A stretch of 64,000 nt of DNA from Telopea speciosissima (GCF_018873765.1 NC_057925.1:884927-948926); one strand, 5' to 3'; shown: positions 11,855 to 22,711, counted from the first letter of the stretch. The notes: generated by a model not told the origin, from the letters alone. Numbers and translations are program-made.

Positions 11855-12162
11855 TGAAACAAAACTGAAGCTAAAAATAATCTGCAGCCAGAGAACAAGA
11901 AGAAGAAAGCAAAGAAGAAAGAAGAAGAAGAAGAAGAAGGAAAAACCGAGAGAAAAGAAGGCTTCTCACGATTTAGTTGAATTTACTAAATCGTGAGAGA
12001 CAGATTTATTTATAACATAACTTAAGTGAATTACAATATGAAGTACCCAAAATACCCTTAAGACATAAAGCTAATTAGAACTAACTAGAAAGCACAATAA
12101 GAGACATAAACAACTCCAAACACCTAAACACGATAAACCCCTAAACATGATAATTCTTAACA
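11855..12162 (-). repeat. copia-1 right LTR (5' LTR)
   Basis: 308 bp, TG...CA ends, partner of 6861-7172. It would carry the element's promoter. Confidence 0.95.
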
Positions 12163-12358
12163 ACTTCAATTACCACTTGCATTAGTATATAATTTGATCC
12201 TTCACTTCCCCCCCCCAACATCCTAAATACTCTTCTTGCTTCTACCGTGAGGTTAGTGGAAGTTCATTTTTTTTTTTGAATTGCTATTAAGATGTAAATG
12301 TGTTTTAAGAAAAAATTTTAATCTTCTTGAACAGGGAAGAGTGGAAGATATTATTTGA

Positions 12359-14641
12359 ATGCAATCCAAAGTAAAGCACATACAAGCATGTTATGGTACC
12401 AGAGGCTGTAGAAGGAAACCTAAATTAATGTTCAAATCATCTTCTGTTCTTTCAAGAGCCCTTTCTAAGTCATATTTCCAAAAGTTCATCCCTATATCAT
12501 GGAAACGAAATCTCAGAAACAGTCTCCCAGACACTCCATATGAATGTGAAGAACCTGTCACAGATTCTAAATCTTTACCAAAAGACCCCCCTACAAAGGG
12601 GGAAACTCTTATAGATTCTCTTCAGTCATCCCTCAGGACCTTTACAAGTCAAGGCCAATTACACCATAGCTTTAAGGTCTTCTCTATCATCCAGTTCCAT
12701 GCTGCTTCTTCCAATTCTTTTGATCTTATATTACACCCAATATCCTTGCTCCTCGCATCTTGCATCACCCTTAAATCACTTCCACAAGGGAAACAACTCC
12801 ATTCTCACATTATCTCGTTGGGTCTTGAACAGCATCCTGTTTTGGTACCCAAACTTGTCACCTTCTATTCATCCTTTAACTGCCTTAATGATGCCCATTC
12901 TATAACTGATAATTCTAATACTTGGCATGCTTTGCCATGGAATATTTTGATCTCTGTGTATGTTAAGAAGGGGTTGTATAGTGAAGCAATGTCTGCTTAT
13001 AAACAAATGGTCAACATGGGGATCAAGCCTGATAATTTTACATATCCTTCTGTACTGAAGGCTTGTGGTGAAGCATTTGATCTAGTTTTTGGAAGAGAGA
13101 TTCATTGGTCAGTTGAAGCTAGCCATCTTGAGTGGAGCTTGGTTGTACAAAATGCTCTGATTTCCATGTATATCAAGTGTGATGAAGTTGGTATTGCACG
13201 TTCATTGTTCGACAAAATGCCAGAAAGAGATGTTATTACTTGGAATTCAATGATCTTTGGTTATGCTTCCAGAGGAATGTGGGTGGAGGCCTTTGAACTG
13301 TTTGAGAGGATGCGAGATAGAGCTATTGAAGTGAATATAGTAACTTGGAATACTATAGCTGGTGGTTGTCTTCAGACATCAAACTATAAGGGAGCGCTTG
13401 ATTTGATTTCACAGATGAGAAACCGTGGGGTTTGGTTAGATATCGTCTCAATGCTTATTGGATTGGGTGCATGTTCTCGAATCGGTTGTGTAAAATTGGG
13501 GAAGGAGATTCACAGTTCTGCTATCCGTAGCTGTTTTGAGGAGGTCGATAGCATTAAAAATGCACTAATCACCATGTATTCAAGGTGTAAGGACCTCAGA
13601 CATGCTCATGTCTTGTTCCGGTTGACAGAAACTAAGAGTATAGTTACATGGAATTCCATGATCTCTGGTTGCAGCTGCTCAGATCGATCTGAGGAAGCCT
13701 CCTTTATATTTAGGGAGATGTTGACATCTGGGATTGAGCCAAATTATGTGACAATTGCAAGTATTCTTCCTCTTTGTGCTCGAGTGGCAAACTTGCAACA
13801 TGGAAAAGAGCTCCACTGTTACATACTGAGGCATGGAGGGTTCAAGGACTATTTGCTACTATGGAATTCTCTTGTGGATATGTACTCAAAATCTGGAAGA
13901 ATCTCAGAAGCTCAAAAGGTGTTCAACTTGATGAGCAAGAGGGATGAAGTCACCTATACTTCTTTGATAACTGGATATGGGAGTCAAGGGGAAGGACAAG
14001 TTGCACTGAAACTATTTGAGGAGATGAACATGTCTAGGATCAAACCAGATCATATAACAATGGTAGCTATTCTGTCAGCTTGCAGTCATTCAGGTCTTGT
14101 GTCCGAAGGACAAAGGATATTTGACAAGATGACCACCTTGTATGGGATAAATCCCCAATTGGAGCATTTTGCTTGCCTGGTTGATCTGTTTGGGAGGGCG
14201 GGTTTGTTGAGAAAGGCGGTAGAAATCATCACACGGATGCCATTCCGACCAAGCCCTCCAATGTGGGCCACACTCATAGGGGCGTGTCATATCCATGGGA
14301 ACATGGAGATTGGAGAATGGGTGGCTGAGAAATTGTTAGAGATGCAGCCTGATAATGCAGGATACTATGTGTTGATTGCTAACATGTATGCAGCTGCTGG
14401 GTGTTGGAGCAAACTAGCAAAGGTGAGGACATTCATGAGAGACTTGGGTGTGAAAAAGACTCCTGGTTGTGCTTGGATTGATGTGGGCAGTGGATTTTAC
14501 CCATTTCTGGTTGGGGATAGATCAAACTCACATGCACAAGAGATTTATTCATTGTTGGAAGGATTGACTGAGGTTATGAAAGATGCTGGCTATGTTGCCT
14601 CCAATAATTTGGGTTTATTAGCAAGTGAAGACTTTGAGTGA
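12359..14641 (+). CDS. pentatricopeptide repeat protein, PLS subfamily with E/E+ domain (At1g71490-like)
   Basis: An uninterrupted 760-codon frame without introns, as is usual for the family. Residues 1-60 are Arg/Lys/Ser-rich with few acids ([14 protein letters not shown]), consistent with an organelle transit peptide. From about residue 190 to 600, degenerate 31-36-residue PPR units follow one another, e.g. [80 protein letters not shown]. From about 635 comes the E/E+ block ([18 protein letters not shown], then [18 protein letters not shown], ending MKDAGYV). No DYW deaminase domain follows. Family members bind organellar RNA, and E/E+ types usually specify C-to-U editing sites with a partner deaminase; that role is inference here. 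An acceptor-like CTTGAACAG at 12324-12332 precedes the ATG by 26 bp, so the leader is probably spliced. The At1g71490 likeness is from memory and moderate. Confidence 0.93.
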   Translation: MQSKVKHIQACYGTRGCRRKPKLMFKSSSVLSRALSKSYFQKFIPISWKRNLRNSLPDTPYECEEPVTDSKSLPKDPPTKGETLIDSLQSSLRTFTSQGQLHHSFKVFSIIQFHAASSNSFDLILHPISLLLASCITLKSLPQGKQLHSHIISLGLEQHPVLVPKLVTFYSSFNCLNDAHSITDNSNTWHALPWNILISVYVKKGLYSEAMSAYKQMVNMGIKPDNFTYPSVLKACGEAFDLVFGREIHWSVEASHLEWSLVVQNALISMYIKCDEVGIARSLFDKMPERDVITWNSMIFGYASRGMWVEAFELFERMRDRAIEVNIVTWNTIAGGCLQTSNYKGALDLISQMRNRGVWLDIVSMLIGLGACSRIGCVKLGKEIHSSAIRSCFEEVDSIKNALITMYSRCKDLRHAHVLFRLTETKSIVTWNSMISGCSCSDRSEEASFIFREMLTSGIEPNYVTIASILPLCARVANLQHGKELHCYILRHGGFKDYLLLWNSLVDMYSKSGRISEAQKVFNLMSKRDEVTYTSLITGYGSQGEGQVALKLFEEMNMSRIKPDHITMVAILSACSHSGLVSEGQRIFDKMTTLYGINPQLEHFACLVDLFGRAGLLRKAVEIITRMPFRPSPPMWATLIGACHIHGNMEIGEWVAEKLLEMQPDNAGYYVLIANMYAAAGCWSKLAKVRTFMRDLGVKKTPGCAWIDVGSGFYPFLVGDRSNSHAQEIYSLLEGLTEVMKDAGYVASNNLGLLASEDFE

Positions 14642-15954
14642 GAGTATGGACAAGTAAACTCATCTGAAGCTCATGCGCAATACAAATTGTACTCGGGAGA
14701 TCCTGTTTGCAACGGACTTGTGATAATACACCTACAAGCGATTTCTTAGCAGCACCAGGAGGATAGCTCATTCGAGAACCATTCAACAAATTTCTGTACA
14801 TTCTTAGTGAAACTGCAAGCAGCCAATGTGCCATGGTTGCTGATGTTGAGCATCCTTGTTAAACATTGGAACTAAAAAGTAAATGGGAAAGCTGTAAGCA
14901 AGGATAGAAAATGTTTAAACTCGAACTTGGAAAGCTTGATGCCATCATATTGGAGTAGTTTTATGTCATTTCTCTCTCTCACCAAAGAATGTTTGTCTGC
15001 CCAGCTCTGCCTATAATTTCTGGTAGAACTACTTGTTTCCAAGCAGTTTTATAACCTCCCGGTAATCTCCTCTCTCTCCCTACCTAAAGGAAATTGATAT
15101 CTGGGGAGAACTTTGGCCCTTTTCAAGCAGATCTCCAGTAGTCCAGTGGCCAATACTCAATCTTAGTTTGAGCATTTTCTAATCTGATGCTGACCTCTCT
15201 AACCTATTTTTGGTTTCAGATTGATGACAATCTTCAGTTGAAGTCATCTTCCACGGTTCAGAGAATTGTTTAGTTGAAGTAGGTAAGAGATTAGTTTTGT
15301 ATGCATTATGCTGTGGATTATTTTATATAGTAGATTAGGGAATTGTAGGCGGGATGATGTTTATTTATTCCTTGTTTCAATGTTGATGGAATTGGTGTTC
15401 TGTTATTAGTTATTAGATGGCTTAATTATTTTAGAAAATCTTATTTTCCAAACGGATTATAAATCTTTGTTCCTCGGGGTTTTTTATTTTATTTTATCTG
15501 ATTAGTCTTTGTTATGCATGCTTTGTATAATGAGTTCTTATATTCTTATTTAGAGATGGAGTTTTTGTATTTTTTTTATCAGTACCCATCTTTTCTTTAT
15601 GTTAGTTCTTGTCAAAGTTGAAGCCCTTAGTCTCAAACTTGAGTTTGCATTAGTTATTACAGATTTTAGAAATTATGCTCTTGCAATCCATGTATTGATA
15701 TTAAACTATTCAAATCACCAGCATCCCATTGCGTGTAACTGCCTTTTACTTTGAAATAAAAATTGTTTGGGTGTTCGATGGCTGAAACGGTTTCCGTGTA
15801 TCAATAACTCAACCAGATTTTTTTTTGGGGTAGAAAGCCAACCATATGTTTAATATGAGTCAAACAGTTGCACACTAACTGTTTGATATAATTGCCCAAA
15901 AAATTCAGTTAACAAATATGTTGCTAATTTTGTATTTATGGGTAGGATCTTGAA
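14642..15954. other. 3' flank of PPR gene and intergenic spacer
   Basis: No coding frame or element was recognised. It presumably includes the PPR 3' UTR. CT-rich stretches near 14970-15080 are the only notable composition. Confidence 0.5.
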
Positions 15955-16317
15955 ATGGAGAATGGTAATGGAGGCAACCTGCAACAACTGTTTCGGAGGC
16001 TGGTAGCAGTGATCTGTGATATCTTTGCAAAAGCTGTTTTTTATGGTGCTCTCAGTAGGTCCCATCCCCAACCACATTGCCTTCATTATGGATGGGATCC
16101 GAAGGTATGCCAAGGGCAGAATACTTGGTCCAGGTGCTGGTCCCAATGCTGGGTTTTCATCTCTCATCCGTGTTCTTGAATGTTGTTATAAGACCGGGGT
16201 GAAGTATTTAACTGTCTATGCTTTCAGTATAGACAACTTCAAGAGGGACCCTAGTGAAGTTCAGTCGATTATGGATTTGATGCTGGAAAAAATTGATGAG
16301 TTGCTTAGGGAAGAAAG

Positions 16318-17171
16318 TGCTAGAAAACCAGAATCCCGTACCAGACTTAAGGGGAAGGAGGAGAAAGAAGAAGAGAATCACACACCAAGTCATGGAAACC
16401 TGGCCAGCGATCTTGGATAGACAAGTCAAGATCGCTGGCTCTGTTATATGTATGATATAAGGAGTTAAAACAGCAAAGGACAATTTTGCCCCTAGCCTAG
16501 CCGACCTACTTACAAGAAAACAATTAATAACTAACTAAAACAACCTCTCCTAGAGGACTAACTCTAAGATACTTTAATTGACTAAAATACCCCTAACATT
16601 AATATCTCAACAATCCCCCTCAAGCTGGAGCATACACATCCCCAATGCTCAGCTTGTTACAACTAGTACGAAAGTTAGGGTTAAACAGGGCTTTAGTAAA
16701 CATGTACCCCAACTGATCGGTAGAGGTAACAAATGGAGTCGCAATCAGCTTCTTCAAAACAGCATCGTGAACAAAATGACAGAAAAACGAAAAAACACCA
16801 ACTCTAGAGATCGAGCAGCAGATTGAGAAGAGAAAACCCTAAGTCTGATTACAGTAGCTCTGATACCATGTTAGAAAACCAGAACCCTATAACCAGACTT
16901 AAGGGGAAGGAGAAGAAAGAAGAAGAGAATCAACACCAAGTCATGGAAACCTGGCCTGCGATCTTGGATAGACAATTCAAGATCGTAGGCTCTGTTATAT
17001 TTATGATATAAGGAGTTAAAACGAAAAAAGACAATTCTGCCCCTAGCCTAGCCGATCTACTTACAACTTTACAAGAAAACAATTAATAAATAACTAATAA
17101 AACCTCTCCTAGCTGACTAACACTAAGATACTTTAATTGACTAAAACACCCCTAGCATTAATATCTCAACA
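16318..17171 (-). mobile_element. non-autonomous, internally deleted copia-type element with complete LTRs
   Basis: LTRs at 16318-16612 (TGCTAGAAAACC...) and 16869-17171 (TGTTAGAAAACC...) both end ATCTCAACA. The target duplication GAAAG lies at 16313-16317 and 17172-17176, inside the cis-prenyltransferase codons for Glu-Glu-Ser. The primer site TGGTATCAGAGC is on the minus strand at 16857-16868, and a purine tract (CTTGAGGGGGAT) abuts the left LTR. The 256-bp interior keeps only a short piece matching the 3' end of a copia pol (compare 7250-7345 in copia-1) joined to a leader, so it needs enzymes in trans. It is a deletion derivative of TRIM-like size. Confidence 0.93.
16404..16438. other. 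12-bp inverted repeat (hairpin) in the LTR
   Basis: CCAGCGATCTTG at 16404-16415 pairs with 16427-16438 around an 11-nt loop. The partner LTR has the same fold at 16955-16966/16978-16989, with one pair changed A-T to T-A and one G-C changed to G-T. Confidence 0.75.
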
Positions 17172-17726
17172 GAAAGCATTGTGAATAGTCATGGGATTAG
17201 AATTAATTTCTTTGGGGATTTGAAGCTCTTAAGCGAGCCTGTGAGGATGGCAGCTGAGAACTCAATGTCAGCAACTGCCAAGAATACCAATGTAGTGCTT
17301 TCAGTTTGTGTTGCCTATACTAATGAAATTGTCCATGCTGTTCAAGAATCATGCAAGGAAATATTGTCATGAGCTCAAGTAAATTCAAGTGTCAATGGTG
17401 GAATAAAAGATTCTTTCAGAGGATACACTAAGCCTTCAGAGGAAGAATATTCCATTACTCTGGAAGATATGGAGAGGCAAATGTATTCAGCAGAGTGCCT
17501 GATCCTGAACTCTTAATTCGGACATCTGGGGAGACTCGCCTGAGCAATTTCCTTCTTTGGCAGACTACTTTCTGCTACCTGCATGTTCTAGATGCTCTTT
17601 GGCCAGTGATTTCACCATGGTGGCTGGGATGGGTGATCTTGCATTACCAAAGAGCGAAGCCTTATATAGATTCAAAGAAGGCGGCATTATAACTTCTGTT
17701 TCTTCATGTATGTGCACCTGTTGTAC

Positions 17727-17777
17727 CATTAAGCTCCAATAATTTTTTTTTTGAAGAATCATTAAGCTCCAATAATT
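17727..17777 (-). mobile_element. ultra-short retroposed poly(A) tail with 18-bp target duplication
   Basis: CATTAAGCTCCAATAATT occurs at 17727-17744 and 17760-17777. Only TTTTTTTTGAAGAAT lies between, i.e. ATTCTTC plus A8 on the minus strand. It has the same architecture as 3615-3670. Confidence 0.65.
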
Positions 17778-20030
17778 ATTTGATGCCAATTTAGAAACTG
17801 AATGACACTTGCCATATCCTCATGGTGAACATAACGTTTTGATCAGATAATGTTTCTCTTTTATTTCTTTTCTATTCTTTGTTGTTGCTATAATTTTTTT
17901 TTGGCTTGTTAATTTTTATACAAGCTAGCATCTGCTGAACTCAATGGAGGCAATCTTTTTTGATTTGTCCTTTCTGTGAGCAACCTGAGTACCATTTGAA
18001 CATCATGAGTAATTGCAACCTAAATGGTCTTAGATTTCCAATGCATGGCTTTCAAACAGTTATCCATTGTTCTCATCACGATTTTGTTTGATATTTCTTC
18101 TTAATGTTGGGAAAAGCATGAGTAATTGCAACCTAATCGGTTTTGCACTAAAGACTGGTTTTGTAGTGTATAGGATCTCCATGGAATAGCCTGAATTTAG
18201 TTATTGATTGCTTCTTATCTTCCAACCTTATTGGAAGATGGTGACCGACATTTTAGATAATGAAGCCACTAACTTGGTTGATGTATTGCTAATAACTCAT
18301 CAATGTTCTGGTGTTACTTTCTATTTTGCTTGTAAAGTTGTATTCATGCTGCTTTAATTGTTAAAATGAAGACTGATTTTTATTTTCTAGAAAAACAAAT
18401 TTTTCGGTAAAACTAAAATTTTCCATTGGTTCTTTTATAATTTGGAAAATTTTCATTGAAAATTGTACACAAGACCACACATTTTCTGGATTAAACTTGG
18501 GTAAATTTTATGTTCCATTTGTCTGTAAAATATTTCGTGCTTTGCTGGACATGAGTTTTCAAAATAACCAGTGCAAGGCCAAGCTGCGAATCTCTGCCAC
18601 ATTGAGTCCCAGTTCAAATTTCTGCAAGAGCTTCCCCAAGGTCAACCCTTCCAAGGTCAGTCCCTTATCAGAAGACTTTCTCTGGTCTCCTTACTATCCT
18701 ACATGCCAGCTTTTCTTTTTGATGTCTGTGATATCCCTGACTTACTATTGTGTGTTTCTAGGGATTTTGTATGTAAGAGCCTTGGTTGATTATTCTTCCA
18801 TTTGTTAGGGCTTGTACCGATGAAATGGTAAACGATTTTTGTTTTATTTATCATAATTTGTTCTCCTTTATGTTTTAAATATCAATTTAAACTCTCACCG
18901 GTTATGCTGTCCTTTTTTCCTCTTTTGTGTTTATTCTGTGATGTTTGAAATGATAAATGGTTTTTGTTTTATTAACATATTTTGTTCTCCTTTATGTTTT
19001 AAATTTCAATTTAAACTTTGATCAGTTGTATTGCCCTTTCCTCGTTTGTGTTTATTATTCTGTGATGTTTGATCTTCTTAGCTTGTACTGGCAATGGTTT
19101 GAGATAGCTGAGGGAAGTTGCAAGGACTGGGCAGATGCAAACATTATGCCTTTTTCTCTTTCATTGGATCATATATTATAGAGTGAGCTAACTTTATATC
19201 AAATATAGATGGAAGAAAATTTGGAGATCTTCAATTCATTCGTAAATGGCATATTTTACTATCCTTTTGAGTGGTGGGCATTGAGCTCATATCTTTCCTA
19301 ATTTGAATGATCTAATTAGGCATATACATGACAATGTCCCTTTGTTTCTGTTGTTTCTGTGATATAGATAATGAAACCAGAAATGGGGTTAGTTGAAAGT
19401 TACAATTATGGAGAGAGTAAATTTCATAAAGTTTCAGAATAAACACAGTGCATAGTGAAGACAATAGGGGGTTGAAATGATTAAACCCCCTTATTTGACG
19501 TATCATTCGATCACCATATGTGAACGTGTATATATATTTATTTATTTATTTACGTTATGAAAAAAAATTTGACCATTGAATATCTATGGACGGACACACC
19601 TAATGGTGAACTAGGTGCCCATCCAAAGATTTTTGAGAACGGGGTGTTTGTCTTAAGTTTAAACATATTTATAGCAAATTCCCTGTTGATTTTAAATAAT
19701 GATAAATTTGTCTTCGGAATGGTTAATGATGAAATTGTTAAGGATGCTGATGTCGTTTGCTAGGAACGCCAGGACAAAGAAGCTATAAAGGATGTGTTGA
19801 CATTTTTTTTAATCTGTTATTTTATTTATTTATTTTTTCACTATAAAATAAAGAAGAGATGCTTATGTGCCTCTACTTTTCTAACACATGGATAAGATAA
19901 TTTTGCATTTTAATATTTGGACAAATGAGGAACTCCTAGGATAGACAATATGTTAAATTTGGTGACTTGTTTCAATCATGTGATTCAACTTGTATGAGAC
20001 ATTTCTTTTGTTATTTTTGTGGTCTCGGTT
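17778..20030. other. intergenic, no gene assigned
   Basis: An AT-rich spacer. Short frames at 18497-18808, 18957-19181 and 19557-19763 have no recognisable domain. A T-rich block is loosely repeated at 18840-18900 and 18960-19020 (TTTTGTTTTATT...TTGTTCTCCTTTATG). Confidence 0.45.
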
Positions 20031-20220
20031 TTTTTTTTTGGTAAGTAAAGCTTTATTAATAAGAGCATATAGTACACATTGATTTTGAATTACAAGCTTC
20101 ATGAAACCATGGAAAAGAAGTGGGCCAAATAGTTTCACATGTCAAGGATTGGGCCTTCCTGACAAGAGAGTCAACAACACTGTTTTCCTCCCTTGAAATA
20201 GAAAAAAATTGAGAATACAT
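20031..20220 (-). mobile_element. LINE 3' end: RNase H-like domain fragment plus poly(A)
   Basis: On the minus strand a 55-codon frame reads ...FSISREENSVVDSLVRKAQS...ETIWPTSFPWFHEAC and stops, followed by AATAAAGC, CTTACC and a run of about 11 A. The pattern REENSVVDSLVRKAQ then WP..FPWF matches the C-terminal part of the RNase H-like (RVT_3) domain of plant L1 elements. It is severely 5' truncated or decayed beyond 20220. Confidence 0.65.
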
Positions 20221-20573
20221 TATTCCAAACTAGATGCCAAATGAGTTGCAATGGTTATATCCGTTGGGGCATTACTTGCAGAGAATCTTTATAACGTCAC
20301 AACATTGGGCATTCCATTGGCCAGTTGTGTCATTACGGTTAGTGCTACTTGATTGTTGAGAAATTGAAAACTATTATGATTCATAATTGATTAAAGAAGT
20401 TTATTGCCACTAAGAAACTGCTTGCCCCCATAACGGAAGTGTATCAAATTCTTACTTGAAGAGATTGATGAGCCCCAAAATAATTTTAAGTGTATCAAAC
20501 GGAAGAAATTGTGGTAACTTATTCTTGTTCGGAGATGTTGTAACCATTGGTCAATTGTGGAGGTTGACAAGCG

Positions 20574-20840
20574 TTAAACCATTGTAGCAAAAAGTATGGT
20601 GTAACCTTTGGCCACATGTTGAAAATTAAAATGTGTAACTGTCTGAATAGAGTTATGACCATTTAATGTATAGGCTGGTTGAAGGGAACAACCATAAGGA
20701 ATCATTGTAACGGCATCGGTGGTTGAGCTACCCTGTTGGCAACCAGTATTCACGACACTGACAGTTGAGGTTGGTGGTGGAGTTACAATGGCATTAGAGG
20801 CCCAAGCTTGTGAGTTCTCATTAGCATAGTATAACATCAC
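20574..20840 (-). CDS. unassigned open frame, possible decayed gene or transposon exon
   Basis: An 88-codon frame of coding-like composition (WASNAIVTPPPTSTVSVVN, then AYTLNGHNSIQTVTHFN), ending ILFATMV and a stop. About 250 bp upstream on the same strand is an acidic stretch (HPDEDEVENKDENKDESEDE) interrupted by a stop. I do not recognise either part. They may be fragments of one lost protein. Confidence 0.25.
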   Translation of the reverse strand: MMLYYANENSQAWASNAIVTPPPTSTVSVVNTGCQQGSSTTDAVTMIPYGCSLQPAYTLNGHNSIQTVTHFNFQHVAKGYTILFATMV

Positions 20841-21720
20841 TCTCTAAATTGAGAGATAGTGAATGTCATGAAATTGTATCCATATAGCAATGTATTTGAA
20901 AACTTAAGCTCTATCATCATCCGCCTCCATCATAGAAACATCCATGTCTACTTGAGTATGCCAAGTCAAAACTACTAGAGCATGAATTCAGGCTATTACA
21001 GCTCTGTCCTCAAATTCGTCTTACTACGAACTCATCTTCGCTTTCATCTTTGTTTTCATCTTTGTTTTCTACTTCATCTTCGTCTGGATGGGTGATGGGA
21101 TTCAAATGATAATATTGTGACACGAAACCTCTACACTCTTCTTAAAAAATCTGCCAATGCTTCTGTAAGAGGATTATTACATATTGTGCTTTTCCTCAAT
21201 AGATGGTCCCTATCATTCAAACTTCCATGACATTTTAAATCAAAAGTTTGGAAATCACCATATTGGAATGATAAATTAGATTTGTTCGAAATTAACACAT
21301 GTCAGGTAATATTATGGAAAACATCTCCATTAATTAGACACTTATTGCCACATGCCAATTATAGGAAATTAAAGTGGAGGGGTTTTTAAGATGTTTTCAA
21401 GAGAATCCTTCCTATCTTTATATCCAACGTCCCTCTCTTGCTTTCTTCCCAAATCTATCAATTGCAAAATAAAGAAACTCTTCTTAGAGTAAGGCACCTT
21501 ACAGAGCCGGATAGGGGAGTGCACCAATGAGGCATAATAATACAATATCATATATTAAGGGGTAGTAAGGTCATTTTATGTGAGGAGGAGAGAGATAGAC
21601 ACAGGTATTAGCTTACCCTACCTTGGGGGCAAAGAGAAACAAGATATTCTAGACATTATTGTGCACTTTCTCAACTCTAAGTGGAAACATATGATATAAA
21701 TTAAAGAAGGAGAGAATTTT
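20841..21720. other. intergenic, no gene seen
   Basis: Besides the acidic relic noted near 21010-21110, there is nothing recognisable. AGGAGGAGAGAGATAGACACA near 21582 resembles the inner part of the MITE at 38987-39155, but without its ends. Confidence 0.4.
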
Positions 21721-22029
21721 TATGCACGGCTGTATAAAATGAATGACTCAGATTTATCTTGTGATTTTCGCAAACATTACCTTCCATGTTTTTTGGGTAA
21801 TAACATTAACATCCATTGTTCATGCATATCTACCCCCTAAAAAGAAACAAATAAACAAAAACTTATATTGGGCCTACTGGCAAGGATACCAAACAAAACA
21901 CACACACACATGATAGATTAGAGAGGGCTATATATGCCACATGGCAGATTACTGGCTCCCCAAAGCGTTCTAAAACGGTTGTCTACTTGGCAAAACAAGT
22001 GAAGCACTATCTGTAATCGATTGAGAATC

Positions 22030-22435
22030 ATCTTCAACATCACCGGAGCTTCTTGTTATTGTTGAGCTAGACTTTGAAGGCCTTTCTGGGCACCCCAATT
22101 TGCTCACAGAACCGGTTGGTATCATCCCATCTCTCTCTCTGCATCCTCTTCCCAAGACTATTTGCAAATGAAAACATGCTTTGCCTCTGCTCGTCCGTAA
22201 ACCTCATCTTTGTCCTCCTCCTCGAACCACCCATCTGCTCAGCCACCACTCCTTGCTGCTACTGTTGTAGTTGTTCTTGTTGTTGATGCTCTACCACTTG
22301 GAGGAGTGCTCGCAGGTCCTCCTCCTCCTCACTTACTTCCACCACCTCAGTTTTAACATTCACAGTGCTTCTGCTACCCTCTCCCTTGCCACCACCACTA
22401 GTATTGCCCACCACAGCCATTTGCTCATGGAAGCC
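22030..22435 (-). pseudogene. ZF-HD homeodomain protein, copy A, zinc-finger end lost
   Basis: The minus-strand translation begins abruptly at FHEQMAVVGNTSGGGKGEG, the position equivalent to the end of the zinc finger in copy B. It runs through VKTEVVEVSEEEEDL and a glutamine-rich linker to the homeodomain (MRFTDEQRQSMFSFANSLGK, then RFCEQIGVPRKAFKV). Two TAG codons interrupt it: one in the glutamine run and one replacing the conserved Trp of homeodomain helix 3 (KAFKV-stop-LNNNKK). Everything N-terminal, including the zinc finger, start codon and leader, has been replaced by a 50-bp duplicated filler and the copia-2 LTR at 22495. The homology to 40690-42120 on both sides shows that copies A and B arose by segmental duplication. 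Confidence 0.85.
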
Positions 22436-22494
22436 CCACTCCTTGTTGCTGTTATTGCTGCTGTTGTTGCTGTTGAGGCTCTACCACCAGGGGG
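22436..22494. repeat. filler duplication at the ZF-HD/copia-2 junction
   Basis: 22436-22487 (CCACTCCTTG...GCTCTACCAC) duplicates 22246-22296 of the same gene copy with some differences, then GGGGG meets the LTR. Templated filler of this kind is typical of end-joining repair. The glutamine-codon richness makes the exact extent uncertain. Confidence 0.55.
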
Positions 22495-22711
22495 TGTTCG
22501 GGTTAGGGTTAAAGCACAAGGTTGCTTAAAGCATTATACCCTGAGTATCTAGTTTGGAATACCCAGACTGCTGCTTTCAGCTAGTATATATAGGGAAACT
22601 AGGGTTTAGGTCAGTTGGACTAATTACTAGATTGCCCCTCACAGTTTGGGCATTAATACAAGTAGGATTATATTAGAACATATGAAGGGATATTACATAA
22701 ATACCCTTATA
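22495..22711 (-). repeat. copia-2 left LTR (3' LTR)
   Basis: Starts TGTTCGGGTTAGGG and ends AAATACCCTTATA; partner of 37298-37514. It is followed by ATCTCCTCCTATG, the complement of the polypurine tract. Confidence 0.9.

Larger units (their letters stand above)
6861..12162 (-). mobile_element. complete Ty1/copia LTR retrotransposon (copia-1)
   Basis: The LTRs at 6861-7172 and 11855-12162 start TGAAACAAAACTG and end TTCTTAACA. The 5-bp target duplication ACTTC flanks the element at 6856-6860 and 12163-12167. The primer-binding site reads TGGTATCAGAGC on the minus strand (11843-11854), complementary to initiator Met-tRNA. A purine-rich tract (CTTGAGGGGGAG on the minus strand) abuts the left LTR. 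Protease, integrase, RT and RNase H occur in copia order. The close LTR similarity indicates a fairly recent insertion, although the coding region carries stops and frameshifts. It sits on the antisense strand, probably in the leader intron of the PPR gene. Confidence 0.95.
15955..17692 (+). pseudogene. cis-prenyltransferase (dehydrodolichyl diphosphate synthase-like) relic, split by an LTR element
   Basis: The translation shows the cis-prenyltransferase order: MENGNGGNLQQLFRRLVA, PIPNHIAFIMDGIRRYAKGR, GVKYLTVYAFSIDNFKRDPS, VQSIMDLMLEKIDELLREES, then after the insertion [55 protein letters not shown] and a stop after DSKKAAL. Active enzymes lengthen polyisoprenoid diphosphates for dolichol or rubber-type products. 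Several lesions show it is dead: a frameshift near 16040-16050, an Asn-to-Ile change in the DGNRR active-site motif, loss of the usual His in the GHxAG motif (GPNAG here), a TGA after CKEILS at 17369, a second frameshift before [12 protein letters not shown], and an 854-bp element inserted at 16318. No introns are visible; related plant genes are often intronless, so retroposition is not required. Confidence 0.88.

Noticed and set aside
18572-18655. Possible 84-bp exon bounded by CCAG| and AAG|GTCAGT
   Set aside because: The translation matches nothing I recognise in either plausible frame, and no partner exon with compatible splice sites was found nearby.
21575-21610. Third copy of MITE-1
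   Set aside because: Only the central AGGAGGAGAGAGATAGACAC phrase is present; terminal repeats and duplication are absent.
22271-22552. Plus-strand frames over the ZF-HD copies
   Set aside because: Leucine/serine-rich antisense of glutamine- and acid-rich ZF-HD coding; the homeodomain on the minus strand is decisive.
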